A stretch of 64,000 nucleotides of DNA from positions 1-64,000 of the forward strand of contig CP114124.1 in assembly GCA_029959195.1 (NCBI GenBank), read 5' to 3'. This document shows, piece after piece, positions 1 through 10,560 of the stretch. A program made the position numbers and the translations under genes. The stretch is from Dictyophora rubrovolvata. Taxonomy: Eukaryota > Basidiomycota > Agaricomycetes > Phallales > Phallaceae. The notes under the pieces were generated by a model. It was not told the DNA's origin and did no database searches. It saw nothing but the letters and a program-made list of their open reading frames with translations. Numbering within the stretch: the first letter of the stretch is position 1; each line of letters begins with the position of its first letter.

Positions 1-500
1 TTAAACCCTAAACCCTAAACCCTAAACCCTAAACCCTAAACCCTAAACCCTAAAACCCTAAACCCTAAACCCTAAACCCTAAACCCTAAACCCCTAAACC
101 CTAAACCCTAAACCCTAAAACCCTAAACCCTAAACCCTAAACCCTAAACCCTAAACCCTAAACCCTAAACCCCTAAACCCTAAACCCTAAACCCTAAACC
201 CTAAACCCTAAACCCTAAAACCCTAAACCCTAAACCCTAAACCCTAAACCCCTAACTCTAAACCCTAAACCCTAAACCCTAAACCCTAAACCCTAAACCC
301 TAAACCCTAAACCCTAAACCCTAAACCCTAAACCCTAAACCCTAAACCCTAAACCCTAAACCCTAAACCCTAAACCCTAAACCCTAAACCCTAAACCCTA
401 AACCCTAAACCCTAAACCCTAAACCCTAAACCCTAAACCCTAAACCCTAAACCCTAAACCCTAAACCCTAAACCCTAAACCCTAAACCCTAAACCCTAAA
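1..500. repeat. Telomere array (CCCTAAA)n, chromosome end
   Basis: About 70 tandem copies of the 7-mer CCCTAAA, so the G-rich strand reads TTTAGGG toward the chromosome end. Positions 266 to about 500 are uniform. The outer half holds variants with one extra base: AAAA at 52-55, 117-120 and 217-220, and CCCC at 91-94, 170-173 and 249-252, plus a CTAACTCTAAA variant near 252-262. The array ends abruptly at about 500 where unique sequence starts. This is the Arabidopsis-type repeat; most filamentous fungi are known to use TTAGGG. Confidence 0.97.
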
Positions 501-1080
501 ACAAGACTTCGACAGCCTTGGTATTGGATGGTCTAGAGTGAATGGTGAGTGAACGGTGACGAGATGCGGAATATATGGTGAGTAACTCACATAGAAGACA
601 TAAGAGGTAGACTAAAAGCTTGGAACTTGGTTTGAAAACAACTAAAGAGGCGGGTTTATATACGCAGGAATCGGACAACTATGCAAAAGCTTACATCTCA
701 GCAGATCTTGAGTATAGAGGGGTGCAGGGTATCGGAGGTCGGAGAAACGTTGAGCATCACTACTGACAAGGTTTCAAAGTCAAAATTAGTTATGGGCCCT
801 GGTGACAGATGAAGATGGGTGGAATAAACTCACCGAGAGAGCTCCACAGCATTTGGCGAGATAGACAATGTTGACGAGATTGAGATCTGAATGAATGAAA
901 AAAAAAAGAAAGAAAAAAAAAGGGTCTGAATGATGAAACATAGCATGCCCGTGTTTCCCATCCAGACTAAAAGAAACATGACATGACGAGCACACTGTCT
1001 ATCGCATAGGAACGTGCCTCGGATCACAAGTTTAAGAGGAAAAAAAATCAATCTATAATGTGAAATGATAGTTATGATAT
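501..1080. other. Subtelomeric non-coding stretch
   Basis: Unique sequence between the telomere and the first gene. I see only short chance reading frames and a purine tract near 895-922 (runs of A with scattered G). No gene, tRNA or repeat copy could be supported. Its right end probably contains the 3' untranslated region of the dioxygenase gene that follows. Confidence 0.5.
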
Positions 1081-2786
1081 TTACGTCTTTATCTTGAGAT
1101 ACATCTCCCAACCCTTCTTCCAATTTTCCTCCCCGTACCTCTCAACCGCAGCTTTTTCTTCCTGTGTTAGTTCCTTAACAGGGCGATGGCCATCATGCAC
1201 CCATCTAAACATTTGGCCCGATGTATAAAATGTAAGTGAGTACCAGGTCTCATGGGGAGCTAACGGAGTATTGAAGTGAGTGACGGACGCGGAAGGAATA
1301 AAAACAATGTCTCCCGGTGCCACCTCCAACTCGACACCAGCTTCACGAAGGCGGATGAGGCCGTGCTTCTTGTAATCAAAGTCCCCAAGAGGAACTATGA
1401 CGCATTGACCAAAGGCCAAGTTCTTGAAGTCTTTGTGCTGCTCCGTTACCGTCTGTGGGCCGAGATTGAGTGTTGATGCCATGAGAGGAAGACTGGGAAA
1501 GAGGCGAGGAATGCCTTCTTTCACCTGCAACTCTGTCATTTGTGTGTCGTAAAATCTATAGAGATCCGGGAACCAGGTTTTAAAAAAGTCTGTACATGAG
1601 ACACTTTAAATTCAGACAAATATAAAAGGGACGGCAAGACTTACTATTGACATGATGAACACAGGCTTTCACATAGGTGTTGGATTGAAAATTCTGGACG
1701 GCCTGCTCCCGCTTAAAGCTCTTCAGTACCGCGGGCTTCTATATTGCCAGAATCATCAGTAAGTTATTTAAAAGTGGATTAGAAAAACTCACTTGGGTAC
1801 CCGTACCATGTGAGACCCCCAAGGTAATCGTCTTATATTCACCTCTCTTCCCAGTCTCATGTTTCTTTTTCTTTTGGGTGGCGGAGTCAGGATTGGAAGG
1901 AGAGGGGGAGGGGGGGGTGGGGACGAGGATCACGACGGAATTTACCCATCTCTAGCATTGCTGCCAGCAGACCCTCTTTAAAATCTTCTGGAGTCTGTGA
2001 TCCCGAGGGGGTGCCCCTTATGGCAAAGACACGGTCGTTTTTATCCACAAGGATCGTAGTAGGTGGGTTGGGCCTGTTTGCAGTGGTAAGTGTGCTGATA
2101 ATTAAATGGCTACGAAACCTTACCCATCTGGACGCTTGATCCTGTGCCACTTCATATGATCCAATGGGTCTGGATCCCGCCCCTCGTTAATTCCAATAAA
2201 GCCCGCTTTAGCTCTTTTGAAGGATTCAGTATCAATGTCGACCCTGATCTGCTGAGCACAGCTACGGATACGTTCTTGAAGTTTCTCCACCTTCTTCCTT
2301 TGCCGTGGTTTTTCCGGGAATTCTTTACGCTCACGCTGCTGACGCAGTTTTTGACGAACCCTTTTCTTCTCCGTGCGTGAAAGACCAGCAAATAGAGGGT
2401 TTGGCAGTGGCGGTTTGGGGGCGGGGGTAGAGGTGGAGGGTGTAGCAATGGACTCGGAGGGTGTAGTAATGGACTCAGAGGGGGGCGGCGATGGTGTGGC
2501 AAGTTGGGAGGGTTGAGAGTTTGCATCCACGTCCACAGACTGATACTCTTCCTGAAAATTAACATTAGCCTGAATATGAAAATAAAGCAAAGAAAAAACT
2601 TACTGGCAAGTCTGACAACTCAGACATGTCATCTGAATCCACGTAATAATTGACATTGCACTCGGATTCACCATCAGCATCCTTGTTAAGCTCCGGCTCC
2701 TTCTCTGGGTCTGACGTCATCATCCAGAGGTCAAAGTCAGGGAAATTGACGATTTCATAGGGATGGTTGGTGGCAGGATGGTTCAT
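1081..2786 (-). CDS. TET/JBP-like 2-oxoglutarate Fe(II) dioxygenase
   Basis: Resembles the TET/JBP-type (2OGFeDO) dioxygenases of Agaricomycetes, a family whose members oxidise thymine or 5-methylcytosine in DNA and which in mushrooms often travels with KDZ transposons. The start at 2786 opens an acidic exon (2604-2786) closed by a GTAAGT donor. Next come a Ser/Pro/Thr linker and a basic segment (LSRTEKKRVRQKLRQQRERK). A beta-strand block follows (TTILVDKNDRVFAI, spliced across a two-base overhang), then a core exon with the iron-binding HKD (HxD form, in VTEQHKDF) and the distal His in SASVTHFN. Further down, FRWVHDGH matches the family's C-terminal end. The stop is at 1081. About five or six exons are inferred, all joining in frame. 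Both metal-binding motifs are present, so it looks functional. DNA base specificity cannot be read from the sequence. Confidence 0.72.
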
Positions 2787-2789
2787 AGC

Positions 2790-3270
2790 AGCAAGGTAGT
2801 GATGATGACGAGGCGATGATAATGGCAGCAAAGATGACAGGTAGGACGGGTAGGACGGGTAGCAGTGAAGGCAATGGTGAAGGCAGTGAAAGAAGACAGA
2901 GAAGGTAAAGAGGATAGGGAAGGGGAGGTGACCGACGTTCAAGCTGTCAATGACAAGAGCAGAACAGTGGCGATGACAACGTGACAGCGGACGGGTGGTG
3001 AAATGGTGATGGTGAAGGTGGTGAAGACGGTGGTGATGACAGCAGTAAAGACGGTGGCGGTGAGGGCGGTGAGGACGGCGAGGGTGAAGACAATGAGGGT
3101 GAAGACAACGAGAGTGAAGACAGTGAGAGTGAGACAGTGGCAAAGACAGTACGGATGGAAGCAAGAACGGCAGAACGATGGTTGACAAGGGAAACACAAG
3201 CAGACTGGTAAAAGTGGCTCAGAATGGACAATGACGGCAACAGCGACAAAAGAAGGACTTACGTGGACCA
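2790..3270. repeat. Purine-rich degenerate trinucleotide tract
   Basis: The plus strand is strongly biased to G and A, built from degenerate GGTGAN/GAAGAC units. It is low-complexity rather than a clean tandem repeat. One plus frame (3002-3209) reads as an acidic Gly/Glu/Asp/Ser stretch, while the minus frames read as His/Leu/Ser-rich. None of these frames looks like a conserved protein. It lies immediately upstream of the dioxygenase start and may be its promoter region. Confidence 0.6.
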
Positions 3271-3599
3271 CAACGGACACAACGGACCCAGAGGTGAATG
3301 ATCAGACTAGCCAACAGCACTCTACACACTCCAGCAGCTGTGGGACTCAAACGGAACGTCACCACGGCTAAGGAGGTGGCAGTGATGTCAACAGCGACCA
3401 CCCAGGGGCCCAGAACACTCCTAAAATCAAAGGGAAAGCAAAGAAGAGAAGCAGGGAAGGGTTTAGTGATGGAAAATCCAATGGATGGCAGAAGGGAGGG
3501 TGGGAATGGGGGGTGGCAGGCTGGGAGAGGGTGTGGCGGCGAGGAAAGAGCCTAATTCAAACTCAGCTGGATGTACAGTCCACTCCAAACTCACACCGT

Positions 3600-3900
3600 C
3601 ACACTGTCACGAATATTTTTATGATAGAAAAAACGGCTTTTGTAGAGAAAAAAATTTCATTCTAGACATGTTTTTTTCTTTTTTATTTTGCATGAAAAAT
3701 GGAGGCTCTAGAGCCAAAATACACAGGATACGGCATTTAGTCATTTCACACGGCCTTGACTATCTAAGCGACAGTTAGGTATCGGGCCGTGAGGAAAAGT
3801 GTTGACTAGCCGTCGCTTAATATTCACAGCTCACACGGCCCCCTTCTTAGCGACAGCACTTCACACGGCCATTGCAAAGTCGAGAGGCAATTGCCCGTTT
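3600..3900. repeat. Cluster of TTCACACGGCC-type motifs
   Basis: The motif TCACACGGCC or a one-base variant occurs near 3748, 3829 and 3857. It recurs at about 4391 and 4446, and inverted (GGCCGTGTGAA-like) near 4511 and 4812. No coding potential is seen. The motif seems to belong to the repeat family described in the neighbouring entries. Confidence 0.5.
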
Positions 3901-3904
3901 TTTT

Positions 3905-4345
3905 CGTTTTGGCTCTAGAGAGTGCAAAACTCAACGAAATAAAAAATAAAAAAACACGGGTAAGCTAAAAAAATATTCTCTACAAATGATTTTGGGCGCT
4001 TATTTTCGGCAGACTTGCCGTCCAAATCCGTCGACAGAATACAGAGGCATTTTTCACGATTTTTTGTTTCAGCTCTAGAGAGCCCAATTCTTAAGCAAAT
4101 CCGAAATAAAAAAAGACGTGTAAGCTATTTTTTTATGCTCTATGAACGAGGTTGGGCGCTTATTGGGCGCTTATTTATGACGCATCGTACTCGCTTAAGC
4201 GAGTGTCATCCAAAGTCGAGCTCATCCATCCATCAACTCACACTCACATTTTCAAAGCAGAAAAATTACCAAAAATAGTCATTGTATTACTAGATCTAGT
4301 AAATGTACAAATATAGTAATATTTATTTACAGAGTCGGCAGTGAC
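3905..4345 (+). repeat. Subtelomeric repeat family, copy 1
   Basis: Non-coding dispersed repeat. Two diverged internal modules (about 3910-4000 and 4070-4175) each start with GCTCTAGAGAG, run through an A-rich segment and end with GGGCGCTTATT. They are followed by the 14-bp palindrome CTCGCTTAAGCGAG (4190-4203), then a core with GTGTCATCCAAAGTCGAG and CATCCATCAACT, an AAATAGTCATT segment and an ATATTTATTTA tail. The same order recurs near 20.2-20.5 kb, and the core recurs near 4.6 and 8.6 kb. Confidence 0.7.
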
Positions 4346-4559
4346 GCAGCCTACTCTGTTTAACATTCTTGGGGAGAGTGTGCTTGGCTATGAGTCTCAA
4401 TTCACATGGCCGTGGCAAGTGTTCTGTCGGCAAAGTGTACACACTTCACACGGCCCGAGCAGTCTTTCTACCTATTAATTTCCGTCGAGTTCACTAACCG
4501 TCGGCTAAAAGGGATGGCCGTGTGAAGTACTTGCCCGGAGTATTTGCAGGTACACACCC

Positions 4560-4740
4560 GCCGGTGATTGCTTAGCCGAGCGTCATCCAAAGTCGACAAG
4601 AGCAATCCATCGACTTGCTCCCATATTTTCAAAGGGGAAAATTGATCTAAAATAGCCATTCAATTACTAGATTTAGATACATGATTAATATATTAATATT
4701 TATTTGAAGGGGCAGCGTCGAGGCGGCATTTATTGAAGAC
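4560..4740 (+). repeat. Subtelomeric repeat family, copy 2 (core)
   Basis: Repeats the core of copy 1: GAGCGTCATCCAAAGTCGAC, an ATCCATCGACT segment, TTTTCAAAGGGGAAAATTGA, AAATAGCCATTCAATTACTA and an ATATTTATTT tail followed by a GGCAGCGTCGAGGCGG-like end. The palindromic left part is only partly kept (GCTTAGCCGAG). Confidence 0.65.
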
Positions 4741-4744
4741 AGGG

Positions 4745-5260
4745 GACGGGAGACGGCGAGCGGAGATTGAAAGTCCGATGACGACGACTGGACGGGAGAG
4801 AGAGCACGTGACTTGGCCGTGCGAAGTGAGCTGAGCGAGAAGACGGGGTGTGGCAACAGGCGTCTATATAGCCGGCGCACGCGAACCGCGTGAAAGAAAT
4901 AGATAGTCAAGGGTTGACTATGGGATGAATATGAACAGGAAAATAATAGCCTCTATGGCAGCTTTAAATCCACGATAACATTTTGTCTCTTAACGCAGAT
5001 TAATTACGGACAAATCTGGAGATGTGGGCTACTTACCAAGTATGTAACATGAGCACAACTCTTGTTAGACCGTGGCGGCGTTAAAGAGAGATAATAAGAT
5101 AATCTGCTAAGAGGGGTCGGGATAGACAAGGCCACCAGCGGCATGGCACATATAAGAATAAGGAAAGACTATTGCGCAAAGATAGCGCTGTGAATGACGT
5201 AAGCCACTCTGGCGTACACGCTTGCAATAACCCACAAGAATAACTGTACACCACGTGATA
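4745..5260. other. Gene-free stretch before the SMC1 remnant
   Basis: No conserved reading frame on either strand. One inverted GGCCGTGCGAAGTGA element near 4815 belongs to the TTCACACGGCC motif set. The region just left of 5261 would be the ancestral promoter of the SMC1 copy. Confidence 0.45.
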
Positions 5261-8200
5261 TGCCTCTCATTCGCATAGAAGTATGCGACTTCAAGTCGTA
5301 CCAGTCAGTTGTTCTACAAATATTCAATGTTACAATGCAAACCGACCTAATCACGAAACCAGCGGCCATCAAGTCATAGGTCCTTTCAGTCAGTTCACCA
5401 GCGTAATCGGTCCAAATGGAGCCAGAAAATCTAACTTAATGGACGCCATCTCGTTTATACTTGGTATTAAAAGTGCTCAACTTCGTGACTTGATATATTG
5501 TGGAAGGCAGCTGGCTCGTGAAGGTGAAGATGGTGACCAACAAGAGGAAGAAGAAACGCAAGGAGGCGAAGGTACCTCTCAAAAGGTGTGAGTTTTGGCT
5601 GTATATGAAGACCCTTCCAAAAAAGAGTGGAAATTTCAGCGAACGTACACATTTTTTTAATCTTGATTTCAGTCGTTTTTGAGCTTACTCACCTGCCTGA
5701 CAGAATTTCGATGAATGGAAACAGCGAATATCGACTGAATGGCAAAATCGTCATGTATCAAACCTATAATCAATCTTTGGAGAGACAAAACATTCTTGTG
5801 CGGGCAAAGAACTTTCTGGTGTTCCAGGTACGCATGCTCACCTCTCATCCACACGTGTACTTATTTATATACTTCACTCGCAGGGAGACGTTGAAGCCGT
5901 TGCATCCCAATCACCCAAAGATCTAACACGTCTCGTTGAACAAATCAGTGGGTCTCTCGAACTAGCTGTGGAATACGACCAAGCCAAAGCTATGCAAGAC
6001 CATGCAACTGAGAATGCCACCTTCAATTTTACTAAACAACGTGGTATTGCTGGGGAGATTAAGCAATTCAAAGAACAAAAGTCAGAAGCTGAGCGTTTTG
6101 AAAAGATGTGTGCCGAGCGGGTTTGTCCTCCTTTCTATCTTATTTGTAACGTTTCATTCACACAGTCGGGATAGGATGCTTTGATTCTCCAAAGGATACT
6201 GTGGAAGCTTTACCACATAGATACAAAAATTCAACAGAATAGCCAAGAGATAGAAGCACAAAATGAAGATTTATCTACTCTGCGAGAAAGACAGAAGGAA
6301 CATGAAGAAAAGTTGGCAGAGGCCTGGGAAGAACAGGCCAAAGCTCGAGCTGAAGTCTCTAAACGCAAAAGGAGAGTTCGAAAACAAGAAACAGCTCTGG
6401 AAGGAAAGGTTAGTTTGTTCTGGTTTGTTATCTGGGTTCGATATATACCCATAACTCGACTAGCAACCGGGGATGGTAGCTCTGGAAGTGCAAGCTGCAC
6501 ATTCGGAACAAAGGTTAAAGTCGGCCAATGACTTAGCCGAAACAATCCATAAAAATGAAGAAAAGCAAGAGCAAAAGCTGGAAAGACTGAAGAATGAACT
6601 TAGTGGTATACAAAAGGCCGCCGCCGCACAAGGTTCGTACGCAGGGACGGCTGTCTAACTTTTCTCTTTTTGGAAATGTTAATGCGTCTTGAATAGAAGC
6701 TTCCAAGAAAACCGCTCATGGAAACTATTCATTTTCCCCAGAGGATCTGGAAGAATATTGAAAACTGTAACTAAACATTTCTCACACCGCAGTTCATCAT
6801 CATTCAACAAACACTTTCACGCAGAAAAGTGGCCGTGAATGTCGAAGAAGTCGGATCTCGACAACAAGTTGAAACCCTTTGTCGAGGGATGAGGTCAAGC
6901 GGGTGGCAGGCAAGTCGAGCAAAGCTCTCGACAAAGCTTTGAAAGATATCGCATCTAAGGTATTTTGGATAATTTCAGGAATAAAAACGTACACTCAGCT
7001 GTGCTTTCCGTTTGTAGAATGATGAAATTGAAAAGCTAGCCTCCGAATGGTCCGGTATTTACCGCAAATGTCGACTGGAGGAAATTCCTCTACCACTGCT
7101 CCACGGAAAGTTGAAAAACGTTCCAATGGAAGAAGTGCGATGCTTTCTTTTGCATGTTGTGCTCAAACTATATAAACTTACGCGTCTAGAATCTTCGGAA
7201 CAAAGTGGCAATGGACGTAGATGACGAAGACCATACACAGCGGCCCAAGGAAGTCAACGACTATGGTCTGGAAATCAATTTTAGTCTATTGGAAGATGAT
7301 GAGCTTGAGGTACATAATGAAGTTATACCGCATTACCTTGTCTGTAGTTTACATTTGCTTAGGATGGTTCCGCTGATGTCGGGGCCGAGTTCGACACTGC
7401 AATTACTAAGCTCAATACTGACATTGAACGCATGGCTCCCAACATGAAGGCTATGGAAAAGTGTGTTCTTAAAGCTATCGACATTTAGCTCCTTTACTAA
7501 TGAATTATTATTAAGGCTGGACGATGTTGAAGCCAAGCTGGCTCAAACTGAAAGAGAAGCCGACAAAGCTCGGAAGGAGTTAAAAACCACTTGTGACGAG
7601 TTTAATGATGTAAAGAAACGCAGGTACGGCGGTCGATTGGGTGTACTACTTGGAAGCTTCTGATACTTTCTCCTGCAAATGTGACCTTTTCAATCGCGCC
7701 TACAACCATATAGCAGAACATATAGACGAGGTGTATAAAGATCTCACTAAAGGGAAAGCAGCTCCTATGGGCAGTGTAGCCTACATAAGTTTAGAGGACA
7801 ATGAGGTTTGTTGTCTATTCTGGATGAACACTTGAACTTACTCTGCTCAAAGGAACCGTACTTGAGCGGGATAAAATACCATGCCATGCCACCTATGAAG
7901 CGATTTAGGGACATGGAGCAACTGTCTGGTGGCGAGAAGACAGTTGCCGCACTTGCACTCCTCTTCGCTATTCATAGGTATGAACCACCCCTAGTCTTTC
8001 GTTGCCTCGTGCCAATACTTTTTTATTGTTAGTTTTCACCCGTCTCCTTTCTTTGTGCTAGACGAGGTTGATGCTGCGCTAGACAATACTAATGTCGCTA
8101 AGATAGCCATGCGTCAGACGAGTTTCAATTCATTATCATCAGCTTGAAAGGATCATTGTACGAAAAAGGGACCTCTCTCGTCGGAATATATCAGGAGATT

Positions 8201-8287
8201 AATAGTTCTCATACATTAACGTTAGATGTAAGAGACACCTCTGTCATATATTCCTCTTTTGCTGACCTTCTCGTAGCTCACCCAGTA
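5261..8287 (+). pseudogene. SMC1 cohesin ATPase, decayed copy
   Basis: Clear relic of SMC1, the cohesin head-hinge-head ATPase of sister-chromatid cohesion. The start reads [14 protein letters not shown]. Splicing of 5306 to about 5365 gives HGHQVIGPF and then the Walker A region, which reads GPNGARKS where the family has GPNGAGKS. An in-frame TGA follows at about 5588, just before VLAVYEDPSKKEWKFQ. The N-terminal arm (ENATFNFTK, KLYHID) continues to about 6760. The hinge and flanking coiled coil, roughly 400 or more residues, are then missing. The C-terminal arm resumes (SGIYRKCRLEEIPLPLL, near 7050-7100), with signature LSGGEK (7922-7940), Walker [16 protein letters not shown] (about 8055-8095), a small deletion or frameshift near 8110, and the end LTQY* at 8287. 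Introns are kept, so it is a DNA-level duplicate. A functional SMC1 should exist elsewhere. Confidence 0.9.
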
Positions 8288-8289
8288 TG

Positions 8290-8560
8290 ATTCTTAGCCA
8301 TTGGGAATATTGTCCGTCTTTGTGATATTAATGAAACTGATAGTCAAGATGTATTATTGTATAATAACTGACATTTGCTGGCTTCGGAACCAGTATGTCT
8401 TCCAGTCGTTCCATGATGAGATCACTAGTGGTTTGGAATGTTAGGGAGTGTTAGGCTGCATTGAATGCAGAAAATCAAAGACAAACATGGCTTGTGATCA
8501 CTTGAGTGCCATTCGATCAATTGCTCCTCAGTAACGGGCGCCTCTTTCGGGATTTTCCGG
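8290..8560. other. Spacer after the SMC1 remnant
   Basis: I see no conserved reading frame or repeat copy here; it separates the SMC1 relic from the next subtelomeric repeat fragment. Confidence 0.4.
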
Positions 8561-8770
8561 ACCCGAAAAAAAAAAGTGCCTGATAGAGCGTCATCCAACC
8601 ATGACACGATGCATCCATCAACTTCCGCATATGATAGATGTGTGGTCACATGACTAAAAAATCAGTAAACTAGTCTAAATATATTATCTAAATTAAAAGA
8701 TTAGATATGATAGATAAGATAACCAAATAAATCAATCTAACTAGATTTCTATAGTCTATTATTGATTGTC
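8560..8770 (+). repeat. Subtelomeric repeat family, copy 3 (partial)
   Basis: A diverged fragment of the family core: GAGCGTCATCCAACC followed by GCATCCATCAACTTCC. It then runs into AT-rich sequence with inverted TCTAAATATATTATCTAAAT-like words. It is shorter and more diverged than copies 1 and 2. Confidence 0.5.
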
Positions 8771-10080
8771 GGAGTTTCAAAAACTTTCAAGTGTAAATAA
8801 TAAAACCCTATGATAGAGCCCACCTAAGCCCTGTTCACTGAATGGGTCATAACTCATTATTTTAATATGTAATACCCTAAAGTTGTAATAATTAAAAATA
8901 CTCAGAATTATATTCTAAACCCTCCCAGACCATAAAAATATAGGTCTCTAAAAATTGTCAATCAGATACCTGATTGACAAGGGAATTACTATAGGATATT
9001 GAGAACAGTAGGATCGTGTGGGGTGGGTAATCCAAAAGAATTAAACATATATGTATATAGACATATGATGCCTTGGCAAAAATGAATCTCCGGAATAAGT
9101 CCAGTTAATGAGAGAGAACAATTCAAGGCTCTGGGGATGTTAAAAGTATTGTTATTGTTGAGCAAAATCATGATTCCCAAAAGGATGATGATTGAGTGCT
9201 GAATCAAGATTAATGTTGAATATAAGGTGAAAGATGGCGGGGTGGTGAGACGCAGTGTTACCACCACACAATGTCATAATGTCTAAGCACCTCAGGCACA
9301 TTTTTCAAATATTTTATCATTACCTATTTGTCCTATTCAGGACTGTACCTAGTGGAATGTGTCAGGAAAAGTCTCTGACATTTCCTCCAGTTGGGCATAC
9401 GGGTTCTTCTGGGATACGTGGTAGCATTCTTCTCCTGTTAAGTGACTTCATGTCATTGGAGTTTTTTGAATCTTGATTCTTGGAGCGGTTCAGCCTCGAT
9501 ACCTGTGTTTCCGATTAGGGATGTCAGAGTACGTTTCACAGGCTGTTTCACTGTCCATTTCACTGATAGGTCACTTTAAGGGAAAATTTACCACCCATAT
9601 TCATGTCCACCATTCTCTGTTGTCTTCTCATTACTGTTTTTTTCGGTGTCATCCTCGTCATCTTGATGTTGTCACAAAAATTGTCTTTGTCCACCGGTGA
9701 GGGGGAGCTGCCGTATTCCACGATTCAAGCTCCGCGATGATTGTTCACTTCAGATTTGGTTTGTTGGTTTCGCCAGATTCGGACATTTTGCATGTGCAAG
9801 TCCAGCTTATCGGGGTTTGAGGAATTTTGTTAGTCTTCCGGATCAACCCAGCTGGACATACGATGGGGCCCGCCGAGAAAGATAGACAAGCAGCGTAGAC
9901 ACCCCTGAGCGGTATGTAATATGAATTCTTAAAATGATCATGGGTAGCTGTCTTATTTAGAAGGCACTTCTTTTATGACAAGGTAATCGAGTTGGTCAGG
10001 CTTTTCAAAGTAGCTAACGAAGAATACGAAAAGTACGTGTTACTTAACTTATTATTTATTTCTTTTTTCTTTTTTAGCCC
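8770..10080. other. AT-rich stretch without a recognisable gene
   Basis: Short reading frames occur on both strands (for example 9255-9476, 9473-9700 and 9697-9885) but none shows a family I recognise. Position argues that 9.3-10.0 kb may be the decayed upstream part of the BEACH gene remnant that follows. I could not support this from residues. Confidence 0.4.
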
Positions 10081-10560
10081 CGCCATTTTGTGATGTGAAA
10101 ACTCGTGTAACTCAGCTCACTTCGAGCATCCTATCATCTAGATTAGAACGGTTTACACATGTGTTCAAACACTTACAGGTATGTTCGCTTATCATTAGTC
10201 AACAACAATCCTTGATTAAACCGTCATCTCTTAGGGAGGTGACTGGGACTTACCTGAACAATTGTTCACTGATGTTGCTCGAGCCTATTGTTCAGCTTCT
10301 GGAGACAACTCTGGAGCTGATGTGCGAGAGCTCATCCCGGAATTTTTCATGTGTCCCAAGTGCATATTGATTTATTTTGTTATTGTAAAGAAATATTATG
10401 TTCTTCAGATTCCTCTTGAACATCTTGAATGTTAATTTTGGTGTCAAAGATGATGGAGAACATATCAACGATGTCAAACTTCTCTCTTTGGCAAAGCAAG
10501 ATCCTCTGCTATTTATTGTTTCATACCAATGCATGACACATCATCACATCATCAAATAAA
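10080..10560 (+). pseudogene. BEACH-domain protein fragment
   Basis: Fragment of a BEACH domain, the module of the LvsA/Bph1/neurobeachin family in vesicle traffic and lysosome/vacuole function. Visible pieces in order are LERFTHVFKHLQ (near 10147-10182), an intron of about 50 nt, DWDLPEQLF, then [13 protein letters not shown] (about 10324-10362), and after a second intron [18 protein letters not shown] (about 10428-10480) with AKQDPLLFI behind it. These match the centre of the domain, but the pieces sit in different frames and the PPWA motif expected after DVKL is altered. The rest of the domain and the WD40 repeats are not found downstream. This is a truncated, intron-bearing relic. Confidence 0.75.

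Noticed and set aside
3003-3185. Plus-strand Val/Lys-rich frame in the purine tract
   Set aside because: Arises from the degenerate GGTGAN repeat; all frames of such a tract are open by composition.
2565-3197. 210-codon minus-strand frame extending upstream of the dioxygenase start
   Set aside because: The upstream part is His/Leu/Ser low-complexity text from the repeat; the conserved-looking protein begins at the Met at 2786.
4141-4203. Palindrome CTCGCTTAAGCGAG as a transcription terminator or origin
   Set aside because: It recurs with the repeat family and has no U-tract or origin context; treated as part of the repeat.
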